Shown piece after piece: positions 33,307-43,900 of a DNA stretch of 64,000 nucleotides. Positions within the stretch are counted from its first letter, which is position 1. Every line of letters begins with the position of its first letter. Made by a program: the position numbers and the translations under genes. The notes beneath the pieces were generated by a model. The model was not told the DNA's origin. It did not search any database and saw nothing but the letters and a program-made list of their open reading frames with translations. The stretch is from Yarrowia lipolytica (Eukaryota > Ascomycota > Dipodascomycetes > Dipodascales). The stretch is from the NCBI RefSeq assembly GCF_001761485.1, contig NC_090774.1, positions 4,134,535 through 4,198,534 on the forward strand, in the 5' to 3' direction.

Positions 33307-35406
33307 TTACCAAGAAAAAGACTCCTCAAAGTAATCGACTCGATCGGTTTGAGACTCAATGTTATCACACATACTCTTTCTTGTGTCATCATTGAGAACG
33401 GGAGGGCCACAGACGACAATGGCTGTAGATCCCGGGCACTCGGAGAGATACTGAGGAAGCAGATCGGCCATGCACGGACGGAAGTGCTCGACATGAAGGT
33501 TCTCTCGCGTGGAAGAGGTAATGGAAAGCTTCTCGGGGGACTTAGATTCCAGCTCGCAAGCTTCCTCGGCCAGCTCCTCAGCCAGGCCTTCTTTCTTATC
33601 GACCTTAGTGATGTACAGATTGACCCTGACGCGGGGGTCGGCCAGCAGGTACTCGAGCTCGTCTCCGAACCACTCAAGACAAGAGTCTCCTCGAACAACC
33701 CAGGTGAAGATGATATTCTTACTGACCGAGTTTGCTACAACTCGCTGGGCATACGAGTAGGTTGCAGTGATACCAATTCCCCCAGCAATGTAGATGGAAG
33801 AGTCGTACTTGCCTACAGGGTGCTTGGATCCGTAGGGTCCCTCGATGAGCATCTTCATGGACCGTTTTCCTCCAGCTGATATCAGTCGGGTGGCCAGCTC
33901 GAATGTGATGCCGTCCTTGGCCTTGAGAAGCAGAGTCATGTTGCCCTTCTTGAGAGCTTCAGGAGACTGGTAGATTGTGAAGGGATGGGACTCCCAGAAC
34001 TTGTTTCCGGACAGGAAGTAAATATAGACATGAGAGCCTGGGTAGACGGACCATAGTTTGGAGTAGGGAATTTCAGCCTTGATGATAAGCTGCTCTCGGT
34101 CGACCAGAGTGAAGTCACCCGTTAGAATTCCGCCACAGTAAACAATTCTGGCAATTCGAAGGATTCGATCAAATCCCCAGACAGCAATAGTAGCCCAAAC
34201 CCACTGCATCCAGCCAATGGTCCAGCAGTGGTACCACAGGCCTACAACAAAGAGGATGCCAAACACTATATGGAGTACAAGGAAAATCTCGTACCATCTG
34301 GATCGGAAAAAGTGCATGGCTTGCAGAAGCATCAGGGAGCCAGCAATGGTAGCCACAGTTCCCAGAATCCAGTAGAGTTCAGCGGCGTCTCTGGCCAGCT
34401 CGTCTCGGCACATCCAGGTCCAGATAATTGAGTGCAGAATGGCGTAGATCATCATGACTCGAGAGGTCCATCGGTGATAGACATTGAAGGTGTCGAAGGA
34501 CCACCCAGTCAGCCACATGAGAAAATTGTTTCGTCCAGCAAAAAGGAAGACAATGGGAGCCTGGGTAAAAGACATGATTCCGGTTCGGTCAGCCAGGAAT
34601 CGTTCCAGTTGAACACCCCAGGTGCCAGCCTCTTCATAGTCATCGTCAAAAGGGTAGGAAGGGAAGCATAGGACAAAAGCCATGATTAGATAGCCAATAA
34701 CAACCAGGGACTGGATTCGTGTAGGGGTGGCCATCTTGAGAGGATCCCATCCCAAAGGTTGAGAGTGCTTGTAGCCGAAGAGAGCGGGCAGAGATATGTG
34801 CTTTCTGAACTTGTTGAAGCCAACCTTCTTGTAAAGACCAAAGAAGGCATTCTGAGAAAAGTTGAAAAAGACACCAAATGCAAAAATCATAGCCCAATAG
34901 GCCAGCAGAGCCACTCCGTACCAAGTAGCATAATCCAGGTTGATATAGTGGGGCAGAATCTCTTCGTACTCCTCTTCCCAGTGATCATGGTCAAAAGGCA
35001 CAGGTGCCCAAAGAACAGCAGTTGCATTCGCAGGCTCCTCGGCAACCAGAGTAGCGTTCTTGAGCCACTCATCGGTCATCTCCTCAGTCAAGTAATCGGG
35101 ACAAGTCTGGATAATCTGCTTCCGCACCTGAGTGTCATAGTGCTTTGGTTCAATGGCTCCTTGGTAGCACAGTAGCTTACTCTGGATGTAGGGAACAACT
35201 GCGCAATATGCGGCGGCGATCTCCTTACGGCTGCTCTGGGTGTTTCGACCGAACTTGGGCATGTCAAACTTGTAATGACCGATCAGATGATCACAACCGA
35301 GGGCGGCCCAGTATGCCTTGTTGTTGACTCCATCCTGACGTCGGTATGTTTTGGCAGACACCATTGAAGCGCACAGAAACGTCACCAGCACCGTGGAGAC
35401 TTTCAT
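33307..35406 (-). CDS. FRE-type ferric/cupric reductase, 699 aa
   Basis: Plasma-membrane flavocytochrome that reduces extracellular iron or copper before uptake. Seen: signal peptide MKVSTVLVTFLCASMVSA; an extracellular Cys-containing domain; transmembrane helices with the heme histidines in HRWTSRVMMIYAILHSIIW and LVLHIVFGILFVVGLWYH; the FAD-binding block HPFTIYQSPE; GPYGSKHPVG; the nucleotide-binding YIAGGIGITATYSYAQ; a C-terminal CGPPVLNDDTR; and the family end FEESFSW. Length agrees with yeast Fre1-Fre6. Which Fre subgroup it belongs to, and whether the metal is iron or copper, cannot be told by eye. A TATATAAAG box is about 50 bp upstream. Confidence 0.93.
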   Translation of the reverse strand: MKVSTVLVTFLCASMVSAKTYRRQDGVNNKAYWAALGCDHLIGHYKFDMPKFGRNTQSSRKEIAAAYCAVVPYIQSKLLCYQGAIEPKHYDTQVRKQIIQTCPDYLTEEMTDEWLKNATLVAEEPANATAVLWAPVPFDHDHWEEEYEEILPHYINLDYATWYGVALLAYWAMIFAFGVFFNFSQNAFFGLYKKVGFNKFRKHISLPALFGYKHSQPLGWDPLKMATPTRIQSLVVIGYLIMAFVLCFPSYPFDDDYEEAGTWGVQLERFLADRTGIMSFTQAPIVFLFAGRNNFLMWLTGWSFDTFNVYHRWTSRVMMIYAILHSIIWTWMCRDELARDAAELYWILGTVATIAGSLMLLQAMHFFRSRWYEIFLVLHIVFGILFVVGLWYHCWTIGWMQWVWATIAVWGFDRILRIARIVYCGGILTGDFTLVDREQLIIKAEIPYSKLWSVYPGSHVYIYFLSGNKFWESHPFTIYQSPEALKKGNMTLLLKAKDGITFELATRLISAGGKRSMKMLIEGPYGSKHPVGKYDSSIYIAGGIGITATYSYAQRVVANSVSKNIIFTWVVRGDSCLEWFGDELEYLLADPRVRVNLYITKVDKKEGLAEELAEEACELESKSPEKLSITSSTRENLHVEHFRPCMADLLPQYLSECPGSTAIVVCGPPVLNDDTRKSMCDNIESQTDRVDYFEESFSW

Positions 35407-38209
35407 AGGGGGAGATTGTCGAGATTGATGAGATAGATTATCATCTTATCTTCCCCTTTATATATCTGGATCTCATCTGATTTATTCTTCTTCCATCTCA
35501 TGCCGGATATTGAAGTTCAGCTCCGCCAAGAAAAGGTCCTCCGACATGCCTTCCGAGATGTGTTCCGAGGACAACGAAAGATGTCGGCACTGTGCTTGGC
35601 GGATCAGAAATTGGCTCGGTTATGCAGGGTCAGTTAATTGGCGAAAGGGGGAGTTTTAGATGATGATACAGTCAAATAAAATGAGGTAATTACTGAAAAT
35701 ATATCTATACATGTATCTTTGAGATATTTATCTACTGATATAGTTTTTATTTTAGCAAGATTTTTCTATCAACATTTTTCTTTCAGAATCCTGAAACGGC
35801 GTACAAACTTAAATAACACCGTGTGTGGGAGCTTTGATGGCTTATACGAGAGACGTCACTTGTCACCTCCTTGAATTTAAATCATCATCGTCATCACTAG
35901 CCTATATGTCATAATGATGCCCCTATACAATCTAGTAGAACCTGTGTGATATCATAACCTTTGGACGACCGAGACCTGGTCCTGGTTCCGACGACAGTCA
36001 AGTCGTCCAATATTTTTCCAATAACACTGCGATGCCAAGACACCTGGGCGTCCGCATGGCACCATACATGTCTTACACTCGTTTATTGCTGCCTGAAATG
36101 GTCGGATCAAAATATTGAGTCGCCTCGGATCCATTCGTGCCGGGGTGTTTATCTCGATATTTGGTCATATCAATGCTTTTATATTGTCAGGAAAGCATTC
36201 TTATCGATGTAATGTGTTTAATGTTCATTGATTTTTGATCCCCTACTGTCACCGCAGTTTCTGCCCTCCAGCGGTCTTCCGACATTAGCTCCGACTCCGA
36301 CTCCGATCTGATTTGATTGATAATTTTCAATCAGACTTTCCGATGATCCAGAATAGTACAAAGGGTGAAACACCAGCCGCGAGTAAAACGTCGGCGAAAC
36401 TGCGGTTAATTATGAGAGCGTAACTCGTCTGAACTCGTACAGACATTATGGATCTGCAAGATGAGCCGTTTGCTGTTGAACATGATACTTGTCACAAGTG
36501 ATACAAGTAGCAAGCAATAATGTCAATTTTTTCCGTTTCATACATGGATTCCCGGCTCCAAGTAGTGCCGGGACACTTCCTTCGGTGACCTAAGTCATGT
36601 ACACAACAGAGAGACTGAGAGCACTAGACTTTCTAAGCCATAGGTTGAAGTGCTGTACAGTATATAGCTAATTACGGAACTGTACGCATTGTACATACTG
36701 TACTGTCCATGTGTTTTTTTTGTTTTGTCTAGTAGCTTAGGGTAAGCCTCTAAACCTCGATAGCACCTAGATGTCTCCAAACAGACAAAAACGAGATTCC
36801 TGGCACTTGACACGAAAATTGAAAGCGAATCAATTCCTCCCCAAATCCAATGTTGTTTCTATCCCTGCGTTCGAGTTGTAGCTATCCGACACTTTCCCGA
36901 GTCTTCTGGAAGTTAATCATCCCTAATTACCCATGTGTGGAAGCTCTCCTTGCGCGAGTGTGGGACTGGCTGAACGGTCTGTCCTTTGACCTTGTAAGTG
37001 TACTCCGTAGGTTTCTGGAGCACCCTCTGACCCCCATTTGGTATCAGTTTACCTCGTATGGCGGCTTTTTCGTTGCTCTCAAACCAAACCCATATCAGTC
37101 TTACTCGGTGTGCATCAGTCTCCAGCTTCAACGTACTGACAGCTCCGTCTTTTCTGCATGTCTTACCAGCTCTAGGTAGCGCAGAAAGACCATCTCGGAA
37201 AGACACCCTAGATAAGAGTCTTGCATGTCTCTATGTTTGGCTCTTCGTTGATGCAAGCTGACAGTCCTTGGCTCCCTGTCTTTCAGCTGGTGGGTGGTTC
37301 CTGGTATTTCAATCAATGCGCATCGAAGTCCAAGCCAAGCATGGATATGGTCAAATATTGTTATTGAAACTCTCATGTATTGCCTCAGCAGCAAACTTGC
37401 TACAAGTATTGTTTTTTTCATCAACACCTCTTTCCCGCTGTAGGCAAGGACTGAAAAACTAATTTTTTTTATCTATTTTATCTCTAATTCTTAAAAGATG
37501 AGTTGAAACGATTTGAGATTTTTGTTAGCAGAGATATCCTAACTTACACAAATAGATTCTAGTTTGTCGACTCAAGAAATCCAGACCTACAGAATGCATC
37601 CGAAACAAATAGATATGCCGTCAGAATGTACAAGTAGTAGCGAATCGTGGTCATCTGAAATTTAAACTCTAATTTAGTGTACAAGTGTTTTTTTTTGTTA
37701 TTCTGACAACCTTGCATTATCTCCATTCAGGAAACTCAGATCAGATTAGTAATCAGTTTTTCCTGTTTCTCGTCGACCAGCAAACTGAAATAGAGGTGTC
37801 TTTAATGAATCAATAGCTGTGCACACAATGGACTTCATACTATTGTAATATGGTAAGCTTCAGCCGATTATATTTCTCATTACTGAAACTGGATCTAAAC
37901 TGGAACAGATGTGCCATTAGAGGGCTACTTGAACCAGCCAATATCCCATTATTAGTATAGTAATATTGCAACTGATAAATACCATGACCCATAACTTACA
38001 AGTATCCTTCCTCCTCATGGCAATGTGTGTTCCACGAGATCACGCTTGTGTATATCTATGTAGGCCTTTGGAAGGTAGCTATTCGTACTCTGAGCTACTT
38101 GTACTACATATGTGAGTCATTAGCTTTAGTAGACATTTATTACCCCAATATCTCGATTAGTATGGTTAGTTAGCATGTGTGATGAACAATTAGACTGTAC
38201 AAAGCCGTA
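35407..38209. other. Intergenic, no supported gene; FRE promoter at its left end
   Basis: 2.8 kb. The first 200 bp hold GATAAGATGATAA-type sites on the FRE side. The rest is AT-rich, with poly-T runs (near 36715, 37463 and 37690). Frames up to 109 codons show no coding character. Confidence 0.5.
35456..35465 (-). promoter_or_regulatory. TATA box of the ferric reductase gene
   Basis: On the minus strand the sequence reads ATATATAAAG about 50 bp before the ATG at 35406. Confidence 0.6.
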
Positions 38210-38482
38210 TTACAGCCTAGAATTCTCAGATGTGCTATCTAGAGTCTTTCGTCGATCCCAATCAGCTTTGACTCTGGTGATCTCCTTGATGATTTCTCGC
38301 TTGTCCTTGTAGGCATTTCCCATGGTGACCCGATAAAGCTCATGGTGGAGGTGCTCGTCAATCTTTCCCTGGTCTCGATACTTGGCAAGGAGTCGTCGAA
38401 TGACTCTCTGTCGCCGCATCCAAAGTACTAGCTGGGGCACCTTTGTGTGATTGTTGATTGTTATGTTCTTGTTTGCCGTCAT
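38210..38482 (-). CDS. Truncated ribosomal protein eL19-like protein, 90 aa
   Basis: An intact frame that encodes only the middle of 60S ribosomal protein eL19. After 14 unrelated residues (MTANKNITINNHTK) it has VPQLVLWMRRQRVIRRLLAK, YRDQGKIDEHLHHELYR, GNAYKDKREIIKEI and RVKADWDRRKTL, which correspond in order to about residues 88-152 of the roughly 190-residue family protein. The long N-terminal domain and the basic C-terminal helix are absent. Codons are still of the highly expressed type (CGA, AAG, GAG, CTC, ATC), there is no internal stop, and a TATATATA lies about 130 bp upstream. It cannot replace eL19. It is either a dying duplicate fragment or a small novel gene built from one. Confidence 0.7.
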   Translation of the reverse strand: MTANKNITINNHTKVPQLVLWMRRQRVIRRLLAKYRDQGKIDEHLHHELYRVTMGNAYKDKREIIKEITRVKADWDRRKTLDSTSENSRL

Positions 38483-38955
38483 GTTTTCGCTTGATGAGGT
38501 TTGGTGTGTATTGGAGAGTGAGGTTGATGATTGATCAGGTAGGGCAAACCAATCGGCGATTTCTGAGTCTTCAAAGGATCATAAATTCTTGAAAACCAAC
38601 TTCTGTTTCTGGATATATATACCATGAATGTTCTGCAAGAGTCACCAAGCCTTGCGGTCACTAGGGCAGTTATGTGTCACGAAGTTGGGACAACTAAAGA
38701 CTCATTGCTATTGAAGATCATAAGTATTATTGATGTGATATAGTTAATTAACAACTTACAACCCACTTCTAGAAGCTATGTGGACCAACATACAGTTCAG
38801 TATTTAGTTGGCATTACCAACTAACTTTAGAAATTAGTTGGGGACTTCTCAATAGCTTCATGTAGAGAAACCCATCATATTCGTGTAAGCGTACATTCAT
38901 TTCAAGGTTAATTCTTTCACGGCAAAGTTATAATTAAAAGAATGTATATGCAAAG

Positions 38956-39017
38956 AAAAAAAAAAAAATAGGGACACGGCGTTCCGATAGGTAGCACACA
39001 CCCTTCGGTGTGTGTGC
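38956..39017 (-). terminator. Possible Pol III-type terminator: hairpin then T13 on the minus strand
   Basis: The plus strand has 13 A residues (38956-38968), which are 13 T residues on the minus strand, preceded in that direction by a strong hairpin (arms 38994-39002 and 39007-39017, GCACACACC against GGTGTGTGTGC). A long T run ends Pol III transcripts. No tRNA, 5S, U6 or other known RNA could be recognised upstream on the minus strand, so the element may instead be an unconnected poly-A tract. Confidence 0.3.
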
Positions 39018-39366
39018 TTGCCTCATTCACCAGAAAAGAGATTCTAGATCAGTGGACAAAACTATCTACAAGATGGACATCTCGTCTACGACCCAGCTGA
39101 TTCCTCTCATTACTATGTGGTGACATCTCATCATTATGTGAGGAATTATCCAGGTATTACCCTACCGGGTATTACCTTCAACAGCTACATGGCTCACATC
39201 TCGGTTTACAGCAAATGTAAAGGCTATGTATTCATTCAATAGCTTCAATAACCCCTATCAAGGACACGAACAAATTATGTGTATCGCCGGTTCAAAATTG
39301 CTAGAGCTCGACAAATCAACCATTGTATGTCCTCGCCACCGCGTTGCCTCGGTTACTGGTAAAACT

Positions 39367-39987
39367 TTAATTCATATAGACCACGTAGTTCTGGTGGTTG
39401 AACGAGTTCTGATTCAGAGCCAACGAAGGGTCACTGAGAAATTTCAGCCCACAGGGTCGTTCTCCGTAACTGATCTCCGGGTACAGGGACTTTCTGCTGG
39501 GCTTGTTGATGTGGAAGAGATCTCCGGCTTGCAGAAACATGTCCACATCCTGCGTCCTAGTGATACCCATAATTTCGTGAAACCTCTTCCCAAACAGGAT
39601 CCAGCTCGTTGTATCCCACATGGTTATCTGTGGTTATGGGAATCCGTATTGTGTCTGGACCGCTTGTTGCCATTGCGTCAATGGTTGTATCGTGGCTGGC
39701 TTTCACGGGTGGTATATTACATATCTACAGTAAAGTATGGGTGGTATGTCACACTATTGGAGTCTCGAGAACTTTATTTGCGTGCTCCTCCACGTATTAA
39801 GTTGAGCGCATACATACAAAGAAATAGAAGCCGAGGACAATACATACTGTACCTGTAATGCAGCTGCATCATTGGGGAGACCAGAAGATGGTATTTTTCC
39901 CGGATTGTATCGACGCGGAAAGGCCTTGTACAACGTGTTTTCGTGCTCGTCGACACCTGGTTCTGTGCCACTATCACTGTTTCCCAC
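39367..39987 (-). pseudogene. Relic of an unidentified gene family, copy 1 (left of DUR1,2)
   Basis: Coding-like pieces on the minus strand. A first piece (39853-39987, 45 codons from ATG, MGNSDSGTEPGVDEHENTLY...) ends in phase 0 at CAG/GTAC. A second piece from about 39724, after CTGTAG, has VKASHDTTIDAMATSGPDTI. A third, in a shifted frame, runs to a stop at 39367 with GKRFHEIMGITR, DVDMFLQAGDLFHINKPSRK and LSDPSLALNQNSFNHQNYVV; its codons are strongly coding-like. The same blocks ATSGPDTIR and K-x-F-x-EIM recur at 46905-47124 on the other side of DUR1,2 with mostly synonymous changes. The family is not recognised. The frame change may be a frameshift or an unseen intron. Confidence 0.55.
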
Positions 39988-40405
39988 AGTGGGTTGAGGT
40001 TATCATAGGTTCCCAAAGAGGGAGTGCTAACCTGTGAATCTTTGTTACATCATGCATAAGCTGACTGATAAGGATCTACCCTATAAACTGAAACGTGCAG
40101 CTCATGTTCCGTCCCATAGTCAGGTCTTTGACATAAAACCAACACGCGTAAAGAGAAGGCCCCTTTTCGCGTCACTTTTTTCATCTTTTCAGCCAATTGT
40201 CACTCTCTTGCTCACCCTTTCGGTGCCTTCCGTTTGTAGAAGCTGAATAAGGTTATTCTGATACGAGTCGGATACTTGCAAAGTATCGTGGGTGGAGGAA
40301 AATCAGATGGAATAGACGGATAGATATATAAGAAATCCAAGTCAGAGCCATTGATATAGGGGCCTAGTAACATTTAGCCGCCCGCCAAGGTTAGTTGACC
40401 ATGGA
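39988..40405. other. Intergenic upstream of the DUR1,2 control region
   Basis: No gene supported. Short frames on both strands are unremarkable. Confidence 0.45.
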
Positions 40406-40788
40406 GATAAGCTCGAAGATAGTACGTAGAGATAAGCCGATAGGTGTGATAGGTGTGATAGGCGTGACAGGTGTGACAGGTGTAACGGGGCTATGAAGGA
40501 AGACCTCTGATGTCCAGACCCAATAAAAACGGTCTTTAAGAGGTAATAATCGAGGGGGTTCAACTGATAGTGGGGTCCTTGGGTCCTCGGGTGCACTGGA
40601 GTGTCATTATTTAGCGGAAAATTATCTTAGCTGGCTCAGACATTCCTATTAGACGGTCAAACTGACACAAAATACTGCGGGGCAAACAAGCTCCGGTCTA
40701 ACCTGTGGATAATTGGTGGGAGGGTTATCTTCCCAGGCCAAGGAGATAGCTTAGACAAAGATTTTCCTTACCTACACACACGTTATCT
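40406..40788 (+). promoter_or_regulatory. GATA-site cluster of the DUR1,2 promoter
   Basis: GATAAG at 40406-40411 and 40431-40436, GATAG at 40418 and in the repeat units at 40440-40466, TTATC at 40622, TTATCT at 40725 and 40783, and GATAG near 40745. All lie within 540 bp of the ATG. Clustered GATAA sites are the binding places of Gln3/Gat1-type activators and GATA repressors that mediate nitrogen catabolite repression, which is expected for urea amidolyase. Confidence 0.7.
40440..40484. repeat. Five 9-bp tandem units in the DUR1,2 promoter
   Basis: ATAGGTGTG, ATAGGTGTG, ATAGGCGTG, ACAGGTGTG and ACAGGTGTA follow one another without gaps. The first three units each carry or extend a GATAG core, so expansion of the repeat multiplies GATA sites. 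Confidence 0.85.
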
Positions 40789-40879
40789 CGGGATTCGATA
40801 CGTGACTCGTGAGATACCGGTGCTTCCGGCCCCTGACGGCAAACTCTGTCATTATTCATGGAATCAGCGGGGACACGAG

Positions 40880-40885
40880 TATATA
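40880..40885 (+). promoter_or_regulatory. TATA box of DUR1,2
   Basis: TATATA lies 51-56 bp before the ATG at 40936. Confidence 0.6.
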
Positions 40886-40935
40886 GAGTAGCATGACCCC
40901 CTTCCAGTGGTCAGAAAGATTTAGTCAACATCACA

Positions 40936-43900
40936 ATGAGCACATCAATCGGCTGGACTATTCCTGAATGGAAGGAGGCACAGACCAACTCGTCTTACGA
41001 GGAGGGCCGACATCGATTGTTGGACCTTGTGGCCACCTTCAAGGACTATAAGCGTGGAGATCCCGCGTGGATCACTCTTGCCTCAACAGAACTTATCAAC
41101 AAGCAATGGAAGGAGCTTCAACTGATGAAAAAGGACCCAGAGGTGAGTATGAGATATACAAAAATAGCATTCGACTTTATTCTCAGCAAAATTCAGCAAT
41201 GATCTCTTGATTTGATCGAAGGATCTTTCCCACCATGCTGGAGTGGTCACAGCAGCTCCAAATCATTGGGTTGACCTAATGCCATCGCAACTGCTTAGAT
41301 TAAGGCGCTAACACAGTCCCTACCACTCTACGGAGTCCCTTTCGCTGTCAAGGACAGCATTGACGTGGCAGACTTTCCAACAACAGTTGCCTGCCCCGCC
41401 TACCTCTACGTTGCCAAGGAAGACGCCACCACCGTCCGTCTCATCAAGGAAGCTGGAGGCATTGTTGTCGGCAAAACCAACCTGGATCAATTCGCTACGG
41501 GTCTGGTTGGAACCCGATCTCCCTACGGAAAGACCCCCAACACCTTCTCCGACAAGCACGTGTCTGGTGGCTCTTCTTCTGGTTCCGCTTCAGTTGTCGC
41601 CCGAGGCCTTGTTCCCTTCTCGCTCGGAAGTGACACCGCAGGATCAGGTCGAGTTCCTGCCTCTCTCAACAATTTGATTGGTCTGAAGCCCTCCGCTGGC
41701 ATCGTTTCCATGAAGGGTGCGGTGCCTGCCTGCAAGACCATCGACTGCCTCTCAATCTTCTCTCTGGTGCTATCTGATGCCCAGCTGGTGTTCAACATTA
41801 CCGCCCACTACGATAAGGATGACTTCTACTCGCGAAGTTTACCCCATCGACCTCTCAAGTCCTTTGGCCCCGCCCCTGTCTTTGCTGTCCCTGAGAACCC
41901 TTTGTGGTTTGGTGATGAGCTCAATCCTGAGATGTTCGACAATGCCGTCGAGCATCTGCGACAACAGGGCGTCAAGGTGGTCAAGATTGACTTTAATCCT
42001 TTGTTTGATCTCGCCAAGTGCCTCTACGAAGGTCCTTGGGTAGCTGAGCGATATGCTACCCTCAAGGATTTTATGCAGAACCGAAAGGAAGATATGAACG
42101 AGACTGTGTACGGCATTATCAAACATGCAGAGACGTTCACTGCTGCAGACGCCTTTTCTTACGAATACAAGCGACGGGCCATTGTGCGGAAGATTGAGGA
42201 GATCTTCTCTTCAATTGATGGTCTGTTTGTGCCTACCTGTCCTCTATTCCCCACCATGGATTCTGTGGCCAAGGAGCCTGTCACTGTCAACGCCAATCAG
42301 GGTACTTACACCAACTTTGTCAACCTTGCTGATCTCTCCGCACTGGCAATTCCTGCTGGTTTCCGAAAGGACGGCCTTCCATTTGGAATCACACTCATCT
42401 CACAAAAGTTCAACGACCATGCTCTGCTGGACATGGCTCAGAAGTTCCTATCTACTTCTCGACCCCTGGGTGCCTTACCCAAGGATCAGTTCACTGCTAA
42501 GAAGGGTGATGCTCTGGCCTCCTCCATTGTTGACAATATGCCTCGAACCATTCCCCTGGCTGTGGTAGGAGCCCATATGACTGGCATGCCTCTCAACTGG
42601 CAGCTTCAAAAGGTCGAGGCGACTCTTGCCCGACGAACCCAGACCGCTAAAAACTACCGACTTTACGCGTTGGCCAACACCGTTCCTTCCAAGCCAGGTC
42701 TTCGACGAGTGCTACCTTCCGACACTACTCTTCGAGGCGAGGCTATTGAGGTTGAGGTTTGGGATGTTCCTTACCAAACCTTTGGTGAGTTCGTCTCCAT
42801 GATCCCTCATCCTCTTGGTATTGGAACCATTGAGCTTGCCGACGGCAAGTGGGTCAAGGGATTCATTTGCGAGCAGCAAGGATATGACGACGCCGAGGAC
42901 ATTACCAAATTTGGAGGCTGGAGAGCATTCAAGGCTGAAATTAAGCTGAAATCGGAGTCTAAGCCCTTTGAGACGGTCCTGGTGGCCAACCGAGGTGAGA
43001 TTGCTGTCCGACTCATCAAGACTCTGCGAAAGATGGGAATTAGAGCTATTGCGGTCTTCTCCGAGCCCGACAGATTTGCTCAGCACGTCCTTGATGCTGA
43101 TGACTCCGTTTCTCTAGAGGGTACCACTGCTGCCGAGACCTATTTATCCATCCCCAAGATCATTGCTGCTTGCAAGCAGACAGGCGCTGAAGCCATTCTT
43201 CCTGGCTACGGTTTCCTGTCTGAGAATGCCGACTTCTCTGACGCTTGTGAGGAGGCTGGCATTGTCTTCGTTGGTCCCACTGGTGACTCCATCCGAAAGC
43301 TTGGTCTCAAGCACTCTGCTCGAGAGATTGCCCTCGCCTCTGACGTGCCTCTTGTTCCCGGCACTGGTCTGATCGAGACGGTTGCCGAGGCTGAAGAGGC
43401 TGCCAAGAAGCTCGAGTACCCCCTGATGATCAAAAGCACCGCTGGTGGAGGTGGTATTGGTTTGCAGAAGGTCGACAAGCCCGAAGATCTCAAGCGGGCG
43501 TTCGATACCGTTAAGCACCAGGGTAAGTCTTTCTTTGGAGACGATGGTGTCTTTATGGAGCGATTTGTAGAGAAAGCTCGACACGTGGAAGTTCAGATTC
43601 TCGGTGATGGTAAGGGTAATGCCATCGCTATTGGTGAGAGAGACTGTTCTCTTCAGCGACGAAACCAAAAGGTAATTGAGGAGACTCCCGCCCCTAACTT
43701 CCCTGCCGAGACTCGAACGCGGATGATGAATGCCTCCGAGATGCTGGCCAAGAATCTTAACTATCGAGGGGCAGGCACTGTGGAGTTCATTTTCGACGAG
43801 AAGCGAAACGAGTTCTACTTCCTAGAAGTCAACGCTCGTCTGCAGGTCGAACATCCCATCACCGAGTACGTCACTGGTCTGGATCTTGTCGAGTGGATGA

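Noticed and set aside
39226-39858. 210-codon + frame
   Set aside because: It is the shadow of the minus-strand relic, which has the better codon pattern and the shared ATSGPDTIR block.
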